Source: an uncultured Lachnospiraceae bacterium (GTDB lineage Bacteria; Bacillota; Clostridia; Lachnospirales; Lachnospiraceae). From it: a stretch of 64,000 nucleotides of DNA. The stretch lies in contig CACZJZ010000004.1 of NCBI GenBank assembly GCA_902781655.1, positions 62,001-126,000 on the forward strand, read 5' to 3'. Of this stretch, positions 26,459 through 35,542 are shown one piece after another. The stretch's first letter is position 1; each line of letters begins with the position of its first letter. A program made the position numbers and the translations under genes. A model generated the notes under the pieces. The model did no database searches. It saw only the letters and a program-made list of their open reading frames with translations, and had not been told where the DNA came from.

Positions 26459-27667
26459 TCACTGCCCGGCCCCATCTATGCCGAAGTCAAAACTCGTGTC
26501 CACGCCGAGATTGAAGACCGGACACTGCAGCAGAATCACTGCCTCAGGGTTCACGCCTCCCTCTCCCGCCAGCTGAGAAACGCCCTGCGGCGTGTAGGCG
26601 GAAATCTCATCCAGCCGGCTCGTCGTCAGCGCAAGATACTGCTGTACCGTGAACCCGAACGAATCGGTGATGAAGATAATATTCGCGTCGTTGGCAGACT
26701 TATTGTTCACCACATGCGTCGCTCCCTGCAGCGTCAGATCATAGATATCCGACCGCAGATAATCCGTCTCGTGATTCTTGAGGTAGTCCTCCTTCACCAG
26801 CAGGTCCTGAAACGTGCCCTTCTCTCCTGTCGCGACATCCGTCAGACTCGTCTCGAATTTTGGCGTGATCATCTCAAAATCATCCACGCCTCCGTACAGC
26901 AGACCGACCCGCTTGCCGCGCGACCCCAGCATAATCTTCTCATACCGGTCGATCTGATAATTGTTCAAATCCGTCACCTGCGGATCCACCGTGATCCCGG
27001 TCGTATCCGCAAGCCAGTTCTCAATTTTGCCATATGCCCAGAACCCGGCCCGCGTCGTCCAGTGATGATCCGTGCGATAGAACCAGTCATACGAATTCAT
27101 CCCGTCCTTCTCCATCTCCCTGCGGAGGTCCAGATAATTCACGCCCTTCCTGTCGAGCTCATCCAGAAAGATGTTCAGATTCGCATTCGTGTAATCCACA
27201 TCCCCCGCCGGCAGCTCCGGATCCTTCTCGTTCGACTTCACCGGACCCGCCACATACAGAAACGGAATCCCGCGGCTCTCCAGCCACTCCTGCAGCGCCG
27301 CCACCTTGTCCGCCTCCGCGCGAAGCCGCTCCTCCGGCACCTGCACCATCAGCGCCGTCAGATACCCATTGTTCATCCGGACGACATCATTCATCTCCCG
27401 CTCGCCCATCGCCCGGTTGATCCCGCCGTTTGCGCTCAGCAGAAACAGCTTGAACGGAAAACACGCCGTGTACTGCGCCTCGAAATTATCCGCGTCCGCG
27501 TCACTCGTCCAGTACGACAGATCCGGCTTCCCCGTGATCTTATACCGCAGAATCCCGATATCCGTGTACACCGCCGCAAAAATCAGCCCGGCCAGAAACA
27601 GACCGAGCACCAGCTTCAAACGGAACGAAGATTCCGAAATGTCCAGATTTTCATACCTCTCCGGCAT
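26459..27667 (-). CDS. AlgX/AlgJ-like DHHW-motif protein, partner of MBOAT acyltransferase
   Basis: 402 residues. One N-terminal transmembrane helix (LVLGLFLAGLIFAAVYTD) anchors an extracytoplasmic SGNH-like domain. The diagnostic DHHW motif is in YRTDHHWTTRAGFWAYG, followed later by the serine-containing block IIFITDSFGFTVQQYL. Proteins of this family receive acyl groups from MBOAT channels and place them on secreted polysaccharides. The MBOAT gene is immediately upstream. ATG 27667 has GGAGG seven bases upstream. Acceptor polymer unknown; the exopolysaccharide made by the 1-17 kb operon is one candidate. Confidence 0.85.
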   Translation of the reverse strand: MPERYENLDISESSFRLKLVLGLFLAGLIFAAVYTDIGILRYKITGKPDLSYWTSDADADNFEAQYTACFPFKLFLLSANGGINRAMGEREMNDVVRMNNGYLTALMVQVPEERLRAEADKVAALQEWLESRGIPFLYVAGPVKSNEKDPELPAGDVDYTNANLNIFLDELDRKGVNYLDLRREMEKDGMNSYDWFYRTDHHWTTRAGFWAYGKIENWLADTTGITVDPQVTDLNNYQIDRYEKIMLGSRGKRVGLLYGGVDDFEMITPKFETSLTDVATGEKGTFQDLLVKEDYLKNHETDYLRSDIYDLTLQGATHVVNNKSANDANIIFITDSFGFTVQQYLALTTSRLDEISAYTPQGVSQLAGEGGVNPEAVILLQCPVFNLGVDTSFDFGIDGAGQ

Positions 27668-27682
27668 ACTGCACCCTCCGGA

Positions 27683-27751
27683 TTGTCCCTGACAAGTTTA
27701 GCTTGTTCGGGACAATTTTTGTCCCGAACAAGCTAAACTTGTCAGGGACAA
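27683..27751. repeat. 31-bp perfect inverted repeat between MBOAT and DHHW genes
   Basis: Arms 27683-27713 and 27721-27751 are exact reverse complements with a seven-base loop. Each arm is itself an imperfect hairpin (GTCCC...GGGAC outside CAAG...CTTG), so the DNA could form a branched cruciform. On the minus strand it follows the MBOAT stop by four bases and ends 15 bases before the DHHW start. There is no downstream U-run, so it looks less like a terminator than like an RNA processing or stability element. Confidence 0.85.
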
Positions 27752-27755
27752 AACC

Positions 27756-29189
27756 CTAGAAATTGAAATAAATGAACGGGTTATGCGCGCCCATCACGAG
27801 GAAGGACACCGCCCACACAAACGCAAGAAACAGTCCCACCGGGAAGGCCACGTCGCAGAATGCGCGGAGCCTCGCGCTTTCGTTGCACCGCGCGCGAATG
27901 ATCTTCGCGGCGGGCGTACTGAACAGCACGCCCATCAGGATATACGGTCCCCACTCGCGCCACAGCCGGATGACATCCGGATTGGTGAAGCCGAGGCTGT
28001 GATTGTAGAAGCCAAGCATTGCCATCCAGTAGTGGACGCCCTGCTTCAGGCCCACGGCATTGAACAGAACCCATTCGAACATAACGATGAGGAGCGTCAC
28101 GACACGCCAGGCGATCTGTACGCCCCGCGGCCGCCGCTCCGGCCGGATGAGATATTTCTCAATCACCAGGAAGAACCAGTAGATGAGGCCCCAGAGCCAG
28201 AAGGTATAGTTCGCGCCGTGCCAGATGCCGGTCAGTCCCCAGACGACAAGCATGTTGAAAATGTGCCGCGGCACGCTGACCCGCGAGCCGCCGAGCGGAA
28301 TATAGACGTAATCGCGGAACCAGCTCGACAGAGAGATGTGCCAGCGTCTCCAGAAGTCCGTCACAGATTTTGCCATATACGGGTAGTTGAAGTTCTCGTC
28401 AAAATGAAACCCGAACATCTCACCCATGCCGATCGCCATGTCCGAATATCCCGAGAAATCGAACAAAATCTGAAGGGAGTAAGCCACAGCGCCGATCCAG
28501 TAGTAAAGCACCGGATGGTCCGCCCCGGCAAAATCCAGCAGCGCGAACGGGTATGACACGCAATTGGAAAGGTTGTTGGCGATGATGACCTTCTTGCAGT
28601 ATCCGATCATAAACCGCTCCACACCGTAGCCGAACCGCTCTGTCGTGATGGTCCGGTGCGTGCGGATCTGCTCCTCGATCGTCTTGTAGCGGACGATGGG
28701 GCCGGCGATCAGCTGTGGGAAGAACGCGACGTACAGCGCAAGCCGCAGCGGATTCTTCTGCACCTCCACATCCCCGCGGTATACGTCAAAAACATAGGAC
28801 ATCGCCTGGAAGGTAAAAAACGAGATGCCGATCGGCAGTGCAATATTCGTCACCGGCACATTCGCATGGAAGAGATCGTTCGCCATCTTGAGCGAAAAAT
28901 TGAGATATTTGAAAACAAAGAACACGCTCAGATTGGCGATCACGTCAAGGGTCAGCCAGAATCTCCGCCGCCCTGTCCCCGCGGAGCGGTCGATCAGCAG
29001 CGCGAACAGATAATTTCCCAGGATGGAGGCGAGCATGATGAAGAAAAACGTGTGCTCGCCGTACCAGTAGAAGAACAGGCTCGACACCAGCAGCACGCCG
29101 TTTCTCCATCGGTCATTCCGGCATGCAAAATACAGCCCGAGCACGATCGGGAGAAACAGAAATGTGAAGATTACGCTGGAGAATACCAT
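27756..29189 (-). CDS. MBOAT family membrane-bound O-acyltransferase (AlgI/DltB-like)
   Basis: 477-residue polytopic membrane protein moving acyl groups across the membrane for O-acylation of a surface polymer. Hydrophobic segments run throughout. Family motifs are present: GISFFTFQAMSYVFDVYRG, FFPQLIAGPIVRY, FWRRWHISLSSWFRDYVYIPLGGSR and the catalytic-His block LTGIWHGANYTFWLWG. Length is usual for AlgI. ATG 29189 is preceded by GAGGTCGAT. It lies between a DUF2142-like membrane protein and the DHHW partner, all on one strand. Confidence 0.93.
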   Translation of the reverse strand: MVFSSVIFTFLFLPIVLGLYFACRNDRWRNGVLLVSSLFFYWYGEHTFFFIMLASILGNYLFALLIDRSAGTGRRRFWLTLDVIANLSVFFVFKYLNFSLKMANDLFHANVPVTNIALPIGISFFTFQAMSYVFDVYRGDVEVQKNPLRLALYVAFFPQLIAGPIVRYKTIEEQIRTHRTITTERFGYGVERFMIGYCKKVIIANNLSNCVSYPFALLDFAGADHPVLYYWIGAVAYSLQILFDFSGYSDMAIGMGEMFGFHFDENFNYPYMAKSVTDFWRRWHISLSSWFRDYVYIPLGGSRVSVPRHIFNMLVVWGLTGIWHGANYTFWLWGLIYWFFLVIEKYLIRPERRPRGVQIAWRVVTLLIVMFEWVLFNAVGLKQGVHYWMAMLGFYNHSLGFTNPDVIRLWREWGPYILMGVLFSTPAAKIIRARCNESARLRAFCDVAFPVGLFLAFVWAVSFLVMGAHNPFIYFNF

Positions 29190-29210
29190 ATCGACCTCAA
29201 AGTAAATTTA

Positions 29211-30629
29211 TCATGCGGCATAAACGCTCACACAGAGCGGCAGAACCGTCCCCAGGACAAACCGCAGCTCCCAGAACACAGCCGCCGCGGCGGCCATCGC
29301 GGCCAGCACCGTCCGCAGTCTTCCCCGGATCCGCAGCGCGTCCGCAAAATGCATCCAGCCTGCTGTCATATAGTAAAACAGCGGGAGAATCGATGCAAGA
29401 AGATACCGACCCTGCGGCTGAAAATCCATCGCGTAGCTGTACCAGAGCCACAGCGCCCACACCGAAAGCGCAGCCGCAATCACCGCGGCATGAAAGAAAC
29501 GGCGTCTCCCGCTCCGCCTCCGCTCTCCGGCCATCCCGAAGACGACAGCCAGCGCGGCGCCGCCGAACAGAAAGCAGCGGTTGTACAAATAGAGTCCCGG
29601 CCCCGCGAAAATGCTGTTTGCTCCGTAACTTGCAATGAACGATTTCAGCATCTGCGAAAACAGCCCCGTCTCCCGGAACATCTCCGGAATCGACTTGCCC
29701 TGCGCGCGATACGTCGGGGGAAAGATACCCTGCAGCGGCTCCCGTACCTTCCGCATGGTCGCAAGGCCGAACAGATCCCCGTGAAAGAGCACCGCGCTCC
29801 GCACGAACCACCATCCGGCTCCCGCAAGCACAAGCGCAAGCACCAGAAACCCACGCCGCAGCAGAAGCATCCTGTCGCAGACCAGCCCTTTTCCCTCACG
29901 CCGGTCAGAACCTGAACGCGACGCGGGGTATAAAAACGCCCCGACAAACAGCACCACTGCCGCCAGCACATACCCATAGGCATTGTAATAGGTAAGAAGG
30001 CAGAGCACGAGACCGGCCGCCAGCAGAACACAGTGCCGGATCTCCGGCCCCTCCTGATACACTGCCACCAGCGCCAGCAAAATCATCGCGGTCGAAAGAA
30101 GACTCATGGACTCCGTGTTGACATACGTGTGCACAAACAGCTGCTCCGGCCAGAACATCACGATATAGCAGAATGCCCAGCGAACCGCGCGGTCCTGCAA
30201 AACTCTGCGCGAGAGAAAATAGACCGTCACGGCCATCAGCAGGCCGGAAGCCACGTTGACACAGCGCGCCGCCATTGTGAGCGCGGCCTCCTGCCCCGTG
30301 AAGAAAGATGTGAGGCGCATAGCCCAGCCCATAAAAATGTAAGGAAGATACGGGAAAAAGGCATAAGAGCCGCCGTAGCCCGCAATCTGCACCTCCGGCT
30401 CGAATCCCGTGGGCAGCGTCCCATGATCACAGATATACCGAGGAATGACAATCCGCGTGAACTCATCCGGCGGATTGACCAGCATCGGCGACGTCGGCTG
30501 AAGAGGCTGAAACCAGGCGAGCAGCAGCGCCGTTGCCGCAAACAGCGCCAGATACAAAGCCAGAATGCCCCTCTCCAGAAAGTCTGTCCGCACTCCTGAT
30601 TTTTCCCCCGCCGTGCTTTTCTTCGTCAT
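29211..30629 (-). CDS. DUF2142-like polytopic membrane protein (predicted GT-C-like glycosyltransferase)
   Basis: 472 residues with about ten to twelve hydrophobic segments. After helix one comes an extracytoplasmic loop with NPPDEFTRIVIPRYICDHGTLPTG. That is the DUF2142 pattern, in which the acidic residue after PP corresponds to the catalytic loop of lipid-phosphate-dependent GT-C enzymes. Later segments include YVNTESMSLLSTAMILLAL and LWYSYAMDFQPQGRYLLA. ATG 30629 (MTKKSTAG) has GGAG seven bases upstream and is preferred to the frame start at 30647. It heads the acylation operon; specificity unknown. Confidence 0.75.
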   Translation of the reverse strand: MTKKSTAGEKSGVRTDFLERGILALYLALFAATALLLAWFQPLQPTSPMLVNPPDEFTRIVIPRYICDHGTLPTGFEPEVQIAGYGGSYAFFPYLPYIFMGWAMRLTSFFTGQEAALTMAARCVNVASGLLMAVTVYFLSRRVLQDRAVRWAFCYIVMFWPEQLFVHTYVNTESMSLLSTAMILLALVAVYQEGPEIRHCVLLAAGLVLCLLTYYNAYGYVLAAVVLFVGAFLYPASRSGSDRREGKGLVCDRMLLLRRGFLVLALVLAGAGWWFVRSAVLFHGDLFGLATMRKVREPLQGIFPPTYRAQGKSIPEMFRETGLFSQMLKSFIASYGANSIFAGPGLYLYNRCFLFGGAALAVVFGMAGERRRSGRRRFFHAAVIAAALSVWALWLWYSYAMDFQPQGRYLLASILPLFYYMTAGWMHFADALRIRGRLRTVLAAMAAAAAVFWELRFVLGTVLPLCVSVYAA

Positions 30630-30706
30630 TCTGATACTCCATGCCATACTCGCTGCGCCGCCCTCAAACAGATGCCGCGCGTCAGATATTTTGTCCCAAT
30701 GCAGTT

Positions 30707-30715
30707 ATCATACCA
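30707..30715 (-). promoter_or_regulatory. Possible extended -10 promoter of the DUF2142-MBOAT operon
   Basis: On the minus strand TGG-TATGAT, an extended -10 element; no good -35 at 16-18 bases. It lies back to back with the promoter of the DUF3048 gene. Confidence 0.35.
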
Positions 30716-30735
30716 TGATTCAGAGCCTGCACGTT

Positions 30736-30763
30736 TTGCAATATAAATAAACTGTGCTAGAAT
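30736..30763 (+). promoter_or_regulatory. Promoter of DUF3048 lipoprotein gene
   Basis: TTGCAA (30736-30741), a 16-base spacer and TAGAAT (30758-30763) preceded by TG one base upstream. Predicted start near 30770, with a leader of about 80 bases. Confidence 0.6.
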
Positions 30764-30848
30764 GAAAAAGCAATTTGCCTTTTTCCTTCAAATGTAAACA
30801 AAATACAGATGATTACTTTGCATGAATGAAACAGGAGACAAAATATTT

Positions 30849-32000
30849 ATGAAGAAGAATCAGAGAATCTGGAGCGCTGTCACAGCCGCTATGATTGCCG
30901 CCTCCGTCCTTGCTGGCTGCGGAAGCAATGATTCCTCCGCGCTGAATACCGTTTCTGTGCCGGAGGAATCTATTCCCACCAGCACCGCCTCCGACTCGGC
31001 AGAGGCGTCCACCGAGGCATCCACGGAACAGACTTCCGCGGAAATTCCCGACGGCGACTATCTCTCCGAGCTGACCGGAACCCCGATCAGCGAGGACATC
31101 AAGGATCAGCGCCCGATCGCGGCCATGGTTGACAACGAGAAGACCGCTCTGCCGCACTACGGCACGGCGGATGCCGATATCGTATATGAGCTGATGAACA
31201 GCACCGAGAACGACCGCGTCACCCGTCTGATGTGCGTCGTCAAGGACTGGGGCGCCATCAAGCAGCTCGGCTCCATCCGCTCCACTCGTCCCACCAACAT
31301 CCTTCTGATGGGCGAATATAACGCTGTCCTCTGCCACGACGGCGGCCCGTTCTACATCGACGAATACCTCAAGAACGCCTGGGCAGACCACCTCTCCGGC
31401 GTCTTCTCCCGCGTGAAGAACGGAAAGGACTGGGAATTTACCGAATACATCTGCACCGGCGACCTCGACAGCAACCTGGATTCCGCCGGCATCTCCAAGA
31501 CCTACAACCAGTACGCCGTGGATTCCGCCAAAACCTCCCATTTCCAGTTCGCCCAGTGGGGCACCGAATTTGACCTCGCCGACAAATACAGCGATGCCAG
31601 CGCCGCAACCGACGTGGACCTCAGCGCCGCCTTCAAGCACAACAAATCCGCGCTGAAATACAACGACAGCACCGGCACCTACGACTACTACGAATACGGC
31701 AGCCGCCATGAAGACGCAGACAGCGGTGACCCCCTCACCTTCAAGAACGTCATCCTTGAGAACTGCACCTTCTCCCAGCTCGACAAGAACGGATACCTGA
31801 TCTACAACTGCATCGCCTCCAACCAGAAAGGATACTACCTCACCAACGGCAAAATGATCCCCATCTTCTGGACCAAGACCGACGCGACACAGCCCACCCA
31901 GTTCTTCGACTCCGACGGCAACGAACTCGTGCTCAACACCGGCAAAACCTATATCTCCCTCGTGCCGTCCGACTACTGGGATTCCATCACCATCCAGTAG
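30849..32000 (+). CDS. DUF3048 (YerB-like) lipoprotein
   Basis: 383 residues. The signal peptide ends in a lipobox, LAGC (Cys near residue 24), then a Ser/Thr-rich linker. The DUF3048 core contains RPIAAMVDNEKTALPHYGTADADIVYEL, LGSIRSTRPTNILLM and a second domain with NGYLIYNCIASNQKGYYLTNGKMIPIFW. B. subtilis YerB has the same organisation; its biochemical role is unclear but it acts at the cell envelope. ATG 30849 is the start that gives a proper signal peptide, with AGGAG eleven bases upstream. It is transcribed alone from its own promoter and ends at a strong bidirectional terminator. Confidence 0.88.
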   Translation: MKKNQRIWSAVTAAMIAASVLAGCGSNDSSALNTVSVPEESIPTSTASDSAEASTEASTEQTSAEIPDGDYLSELTGTPISEDIKDQRPIAAMVDNEKTALPHYGTADADIVYELMNSTENDRVTRLMCVVKDWGAIKQLGSIRSTRPTNILLMGEYNAVLCHDGGPFYIDEYLKNAWADHLSGVFSRVKNGKDWEFTEYICTGDLDSNLDSAGISKTYNQYAVDSAKTSHFQFAQWGTEFDLADKYSDASAATDVDLSAAFKHNKSALKYNDSTGTYDYYEYGSRHEDADSGDPLTFKNVILENCTFSQLDKNGYLIYNCIASNQKGYYLTNGKMIPIFWTKTDATQPTQFFDSDGNELVLNTGKTYISLVPSDYWDSITIQ

Positions 32001-32024
32001 AGTAGCCCCATCCGGCACAGATTC

Positions 32025-32073
32025 CAGAAAAGCGATCCCACCCGAACGCAGTTCAGGTGGGATCGCTTTTCTG
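32025..32073. terminator. Bidirectional intrinsic terminator
   Basis: Perfect 18-bp arms (32025-32042, 32056-32073) with a 13-base loop whose ends can pair further; A and T tracts at the foot of the stem serve both directions. It separates the convergent DUF3048 and GH13 genes. Confidence 0.9.
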
Positions 32074-32106
32074 ATCTCATATTCTTTCTGCTGCACGCAC
32101 CCGCGA

Positions 32107-33765
32107 TCAGTCTCTCCTGATCGTCACAAACGACTGCGGCCCCATCGTGATCTCATTCTCTCCTGTCGTCACATCTCCAATCTGATACAGCACTTCGCCA
32201 GCAGAGGCGACCGGTGCCGTGCAGGACTTTGCCTTCGGGTTGACCGCAATCAGGAGGCCCGATCTCCGATAAACGAATACCGGGCTGTCCGCCTCGGCAT
32301 ATACCACTTCAAACGGCGCGTCGGAGCAGAGTTCGTCACGGCTCTGGCGGAAAGCGAGTATAGATTTGACTGCATTCAGCAGAGAACCCGGATCCTGTTC
32401 CTCCGCCGCCACAGTAGGTGCGTCCGGCGCCGGATCGACCGGCAGATAGAGCTTTGACGCGTCCGCGGTCGAGAAACCAAGATTCCTGTCCGCATTCCAC
32501 TGCATAGGTGTTCTCGACCCGGTCCGGAAATATCCTCCCTCCTTCGTAGGCACATCGAGATAGCGCATGCCGATCTCATCGCCATAATACAGGAACGGCG
32601 CTCCGGGCAGCGTGAAGAGACAGGCGTAGGCAATCTTCAGCTCGTCCGGCGTCAGATTCCAGCGCGGGCGCTGCGTGTCGTGATTGCAGGTGAGGAAACA
32701 CCACAGACCGTACTCTTTCGAGGCTTCGTACTGCGGAACATAATCCTTTGTAAAGCGCGTGATATCCGAATCGACCGTGCTGCGGAAGTAGGAATGATCC
32801 GCGAGCTTTCCGGACCAGAACGCATCCTCCATCGTGCCGCGCATGACCGCACCGTTCTCCTTCTCCGCGAACGCTCCGCTCTCCATGACAGTCTGTCCGG
32901 TCCGGTCCGCAAAGCTGTTCCAGTAATCGCGCATCAGCGTGGAGTAGCCATTCCCCATGCTGTTCAGATAGAAATCCATGTGGAAGCCATATTTCAGCGC
33001 CTGCGTCGGGCAGGACCACTCCGAGACCATGGCCGCCTCCGGATAATCCCGGTCCAGCTCTCCACGTATCTCCGTCCAGATCGCGCCGGTCCCGCTCTTA
33101 TCCTCGTCGTCCTTTTTCACGAGCGAAGCCGCCATATCGACACGGAATCCATCACAGCCATGGTCCAGCCAGAAGCGCATAATCTCCTTCAGCGCCTCCA
33201 CCGTCGCGCGCGGCCCCGGCGCATCCATCGGCTGCTGCCAGTGCTGCGTCGGATGCAGGAAACCATAATTGAGCGCCGGCTGGCACTTATAGAAATTCAA
33301 AATATACGTTGCGCTCCGCTCGCTCTCCCCGCCGATATAGGGCAGGCCATCCGCGTCCTGGAAACAGAAGTCCGTCCAGATAAAGCGGTCCGAGTACTCA
33401 TTCCGCACTGCCTTCTGGCTCTCCCGGAACCAGGCATGCTCCTCCGATGTGTGCCCGGCGACCAGATCGAGCAGAACATGCATTCCTCTCCGGTGCGCCT
33501 CCCTGAACAGACGGTACGCGTCCTCGTTGGTGCCATAGCGCGGCGCAATCTTCAGATAATCGCGGACATCGTACCCCGCATCCTTGAACGGCGAATCATA
33601 CCATGGATTGATCCAGAGCGCGTTGCACCCGAGCGAGCGGATATAGTCAAGCTTCTCGATGATCCCCCCGATATCTCCGATGCCGTCCCCGTTGGTATCA
33701 TAAAACGACTGCGGGTAGATTTCATAAAACACTGCCCTGGAAAGCCACGCTGGTTTTCTGTTCAT
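32107..33765 (-). CDS. GH13 alpha-glucosidase family protein (oligo-1,6-glucosidase/trehalulase-like)
   Basis: 552-residue cytoplasmic alpha-amylase family enzyme without signal peptide. The TIM-barrel motifs are ALWINPWYDSPFKDAGYD, LLDLVAGHTSEEH, GFRVDMAAS (nucleophile Asp), MVSEWSCP (acid/base Glu) and TCNHDTQRPRW (third acidic residue). ATG 33765 (MNRKPAW) has AGGAGG five bases upstream. It follows the GH32 gene on the same strand, so the two probably degrade sucrose-like or alpha-linked oligosaccharides together. No transporter or regulator gene accompanies them, so uptake must be encoded elsewhere. Confidence 0.88.
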   Translation of the reverse strand: MNRKPAWLSRAVFYEIYPQSFYDTNGDGIGDIGGIIEKLDYIRSLGCNALWINPWYDSPFKDAGYDVRDYLKIAPRYGTNEDAYRLFREAHRRGMHVLLDLVAGHTSEEHAWFRESQKAVRNEYSDRFIWTDFCFQDADGLPYIGGESERSATYILNFYKCQPALNYGFLHPTQHWQQPMDAPGPRATVEALKEIMRFWLDHGCDGFRVDMAASLVKKDDEDKSGTGAIWTEIRGELDRDYPEAAMVSEWSCPTQALKYGFHMDFYLNSMGNGYSTLMRDYWNSFADRTGQTVMESGAFAEKENGAVMRGTMEDAFWSGKLADHSYFRSTVDSDITRFTKDYVPQYEASKEYGLWCFLTCNHDTQRPRWNLTPDELKIAYACLFTLPGAPFLYYGDEIGMRYLDVPTKEGGYFRTGSRTPMQWNADRNLGFSTADASKLYLPVDPAPDAPTVAAEEQDPGSLLNAVKSILAFRQSRDELCSDAPFEVVYAEADSPVFVYRRSGLLIAVNPKAKSCTAPVASAGEVLYQIGDVTTGENEITMGPQSFVTIRRD

Positions 33766-33819
33766 ACATACCTCCTCTGCTATATCCATTCCGATGCCAA
33801 CAGATCAGGCATCATGAAT

Positions 33820-33917
33820 TGACAAAATCACTCTGACCGCGCCAGCTTTCCGCCATGTCAGGCGATGCCGGCACACTTCACTGTTCTCATCAAATGACAA
33901 AATCATCCCTGACCGCG
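33820..33917. repeat. Imperfect direct repeat duplicating the 3' end of the GH32 gene
   Basis: Copies at 33820-33841 and 33895-33917 share TGACAAAATCA and CTGACCGCG with a small difference between them. The second copy is the last few codons of the GH32 gene; the first lies in the gap before GH13. It looks like a remnant of a duplication or of replacement of the gene end. Confidence 0.55.
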
Positions 33918-35368
33918 GGCTTCAATGTCCAAAGCCGCACAAACGCGTCGCCCCGCACGGAGAAATGATCCTCCCCCTCCTCCGGAAACACCCTGCTTGT
34001 GAAAACCGCGTCTCCGTCGTTGACAAAAATCTCGCAGGAACTGTGGTCGAGGAAGATGCGAAGGTGCGTCAGTCCTCCCGGCAGCGGCCGTGCCCGGCTC
34101 TCCCCCTGCTCCGTATTGAAGCGCCGCTTCATCCCGCTCCGGTCAACCGTGATTACCTTCTGCGTCTCGGAATACCGGATCGTGAGTCCGCCGTTTCCAT
34201 CCCTGCCGCAGAACAGATCGACGTCCGCATCGCCCGGCCGCACGTACAGCTCGATCTCGCAGGCTCTGGGCAGCGGTGCCGTGCCGGACAGCTCCTCCCC
34301 GCGCAGATCGATCTCCTCCTGCCGGAGCTGACGGAGCAGCGGCAGCGGCTGCTGAATGAGACGGCGCCCCCGGATGGTGAGCTCGCGCGGCAGCGTCATG
34401 CATCCCTGCCAGTCCTCCTCGTCCGTCGGGTACGAGGAATCCGGCAGTCCCATCCAGGCGACCAGCACAGCCTTGCTCTCATCCTGTATATTGTTGGCAC
34501 ACTCCGCCGCGTAGGAATCAAACCCGAAATCCAGCACATGGAACCTTCCCTCCGGCGTAAAAATCAGAGAATCCCAGTCCATGGTGCCGATGATGTAGCC
34601 ATTGTGATTTCTGGAATTGCCGCGTCCCGGGAGCGTCAGATGCTGCGGGCAGAACATCAGGATTTCCTTCCCGCCGATATGCTCAATGCTCGGGCACTCC
34701 CACATATCGCCAAAATCCTCGAATCCCGGAACCTTCAGCTGTCCGAGAAAATGCCAGCCGTGCAGAAGATCCTCCGCGCCGTAGACCAGCGCGCAGCCGT
34801 GGCCGTCCTTTGTCTGCGCGCCGAGAATGATGTAATTCTTCCCCCGCTTCCGGTCGACGATAATCTTCGGGTCGCGCTGGTGCTCAGTGTAGTCTGGATG
34901 CGCGCCGAACAGCGGCAGCGGATACTTCTCCGTCCAGCCGTCGTCCCGGAGCTTGGCGAGACAGGTATAAGGATGCCTCGTCCAGTCCGGATCGCGGTGA
35001 TTTCCCGTATAGTACAGATATACAGCATCCCCGATCGGCATGGCGGAGCCGGAATAGGCGCCCCTGTTGTCATAGGTGTCTCCCGGCATCAGACAGACGC
35101 CCAGATTTTTCCATGTAATGAGATCCCCCGATACCGTATGATACCAGTATTTCAGCCCGTGCACAGCGCCCCACGGACACCACTGGTAAAACAGATGCCA
35201 TTCATTGTCATGCCAAACAAACCCGTTCGGATCGTTCATCAGCCCGGTCACCGGCTGCAGATGAAAGGTCTGGCGATAGCGCGATACCCTCGTCCTGCAG
35301 TAAAGATCCCACAGCTCCTGCGGGTCCTTCAGCACACGATACTTCTCCTCTCTTGTCCACTCTCTCAT
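33890..35368 (-). CDS. GH32 family beta-fructosidase (sucrose/sucrose-6-phosphate hydrolase or fructan hydrolase)
   Basis: 492 residues. The five-bladed propeller motifs are present: the nucleophile block LMNDPNGFVWH, FYQWCPWGAVHG, AYSGSAMPIG, the transition-state block HQRDPKIIVD, and the acid/base MWECPSI. A C-terminal beta-sandwich follows (VRPGDADVDLFCG, FLDHSSCEIFVNDG). No signal peptide, so it acts inside the cell, most likely on sucrose, sucrose-6-phosphate or short fructans. ATG 35368 (MREWTREEKY) has GGAGG five bases upstream. The GH13 gene follows after 124 bases. Confidence 0.92.
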   Translation of the reverse strand: MREWTREEKYRVLKDPQELWDLYCRTRVSRYRQTFHLQPVTGLMNDPNGFVWHDNEWHLFYQWCPWGAVHGLKYWYHTVSGDLITWKNLGVCLMPGDTYDNRGAYSGSAMPIGDAVYLYYTGNHRDPDWTRHPYTCLAKLRDDGWTEKYPLPLFGAHPDYTEHQRDPKIIVDRKRGKNYIILGAQTKDGHGCALVYGAEDLLHGWHFLGQLKVPGFEDFGDMWECPSIEHIGGKEILMFCPQHLTLPGRGNSRNHNGYIIGTMDWDSLIFTPEGRFHVLDFGFDSYAAECANNIQDESKAVLVAWMGLPDSSYPTDEEDWQGCMTLPRELTIRGRRLIQQPLPLLRQLRQEEIDLRGEELSGTAPLPRACEIELYVRPGDADVDLFCGRDGNGGLTIRYSETQKVITVDRSGMKRRFNTEQGESRARPLPGGLTHLRIFLDHSSCEIFVNDGDAVFTSRVFPEEGEDHFSVRGDAFVRLWTLKPAVRDDFVI

Positions 35369-35542
35369 ACCCGCCTCCGAACAGCTTCCGCCTGAAACCG
35401 CCATTGTGCCATGGCGCGGCGCCCAGCAAAGTTCCTCTGCTTTTGAGTATCTCCGGGCAGAACCCTGCCGCCGCTGCCGTTCTCATGCCTCTGCAGAAGG
35501 CCGTCAGAGTCAGAACAGTCCGTCTGCTCCTCACGTTCTTCC

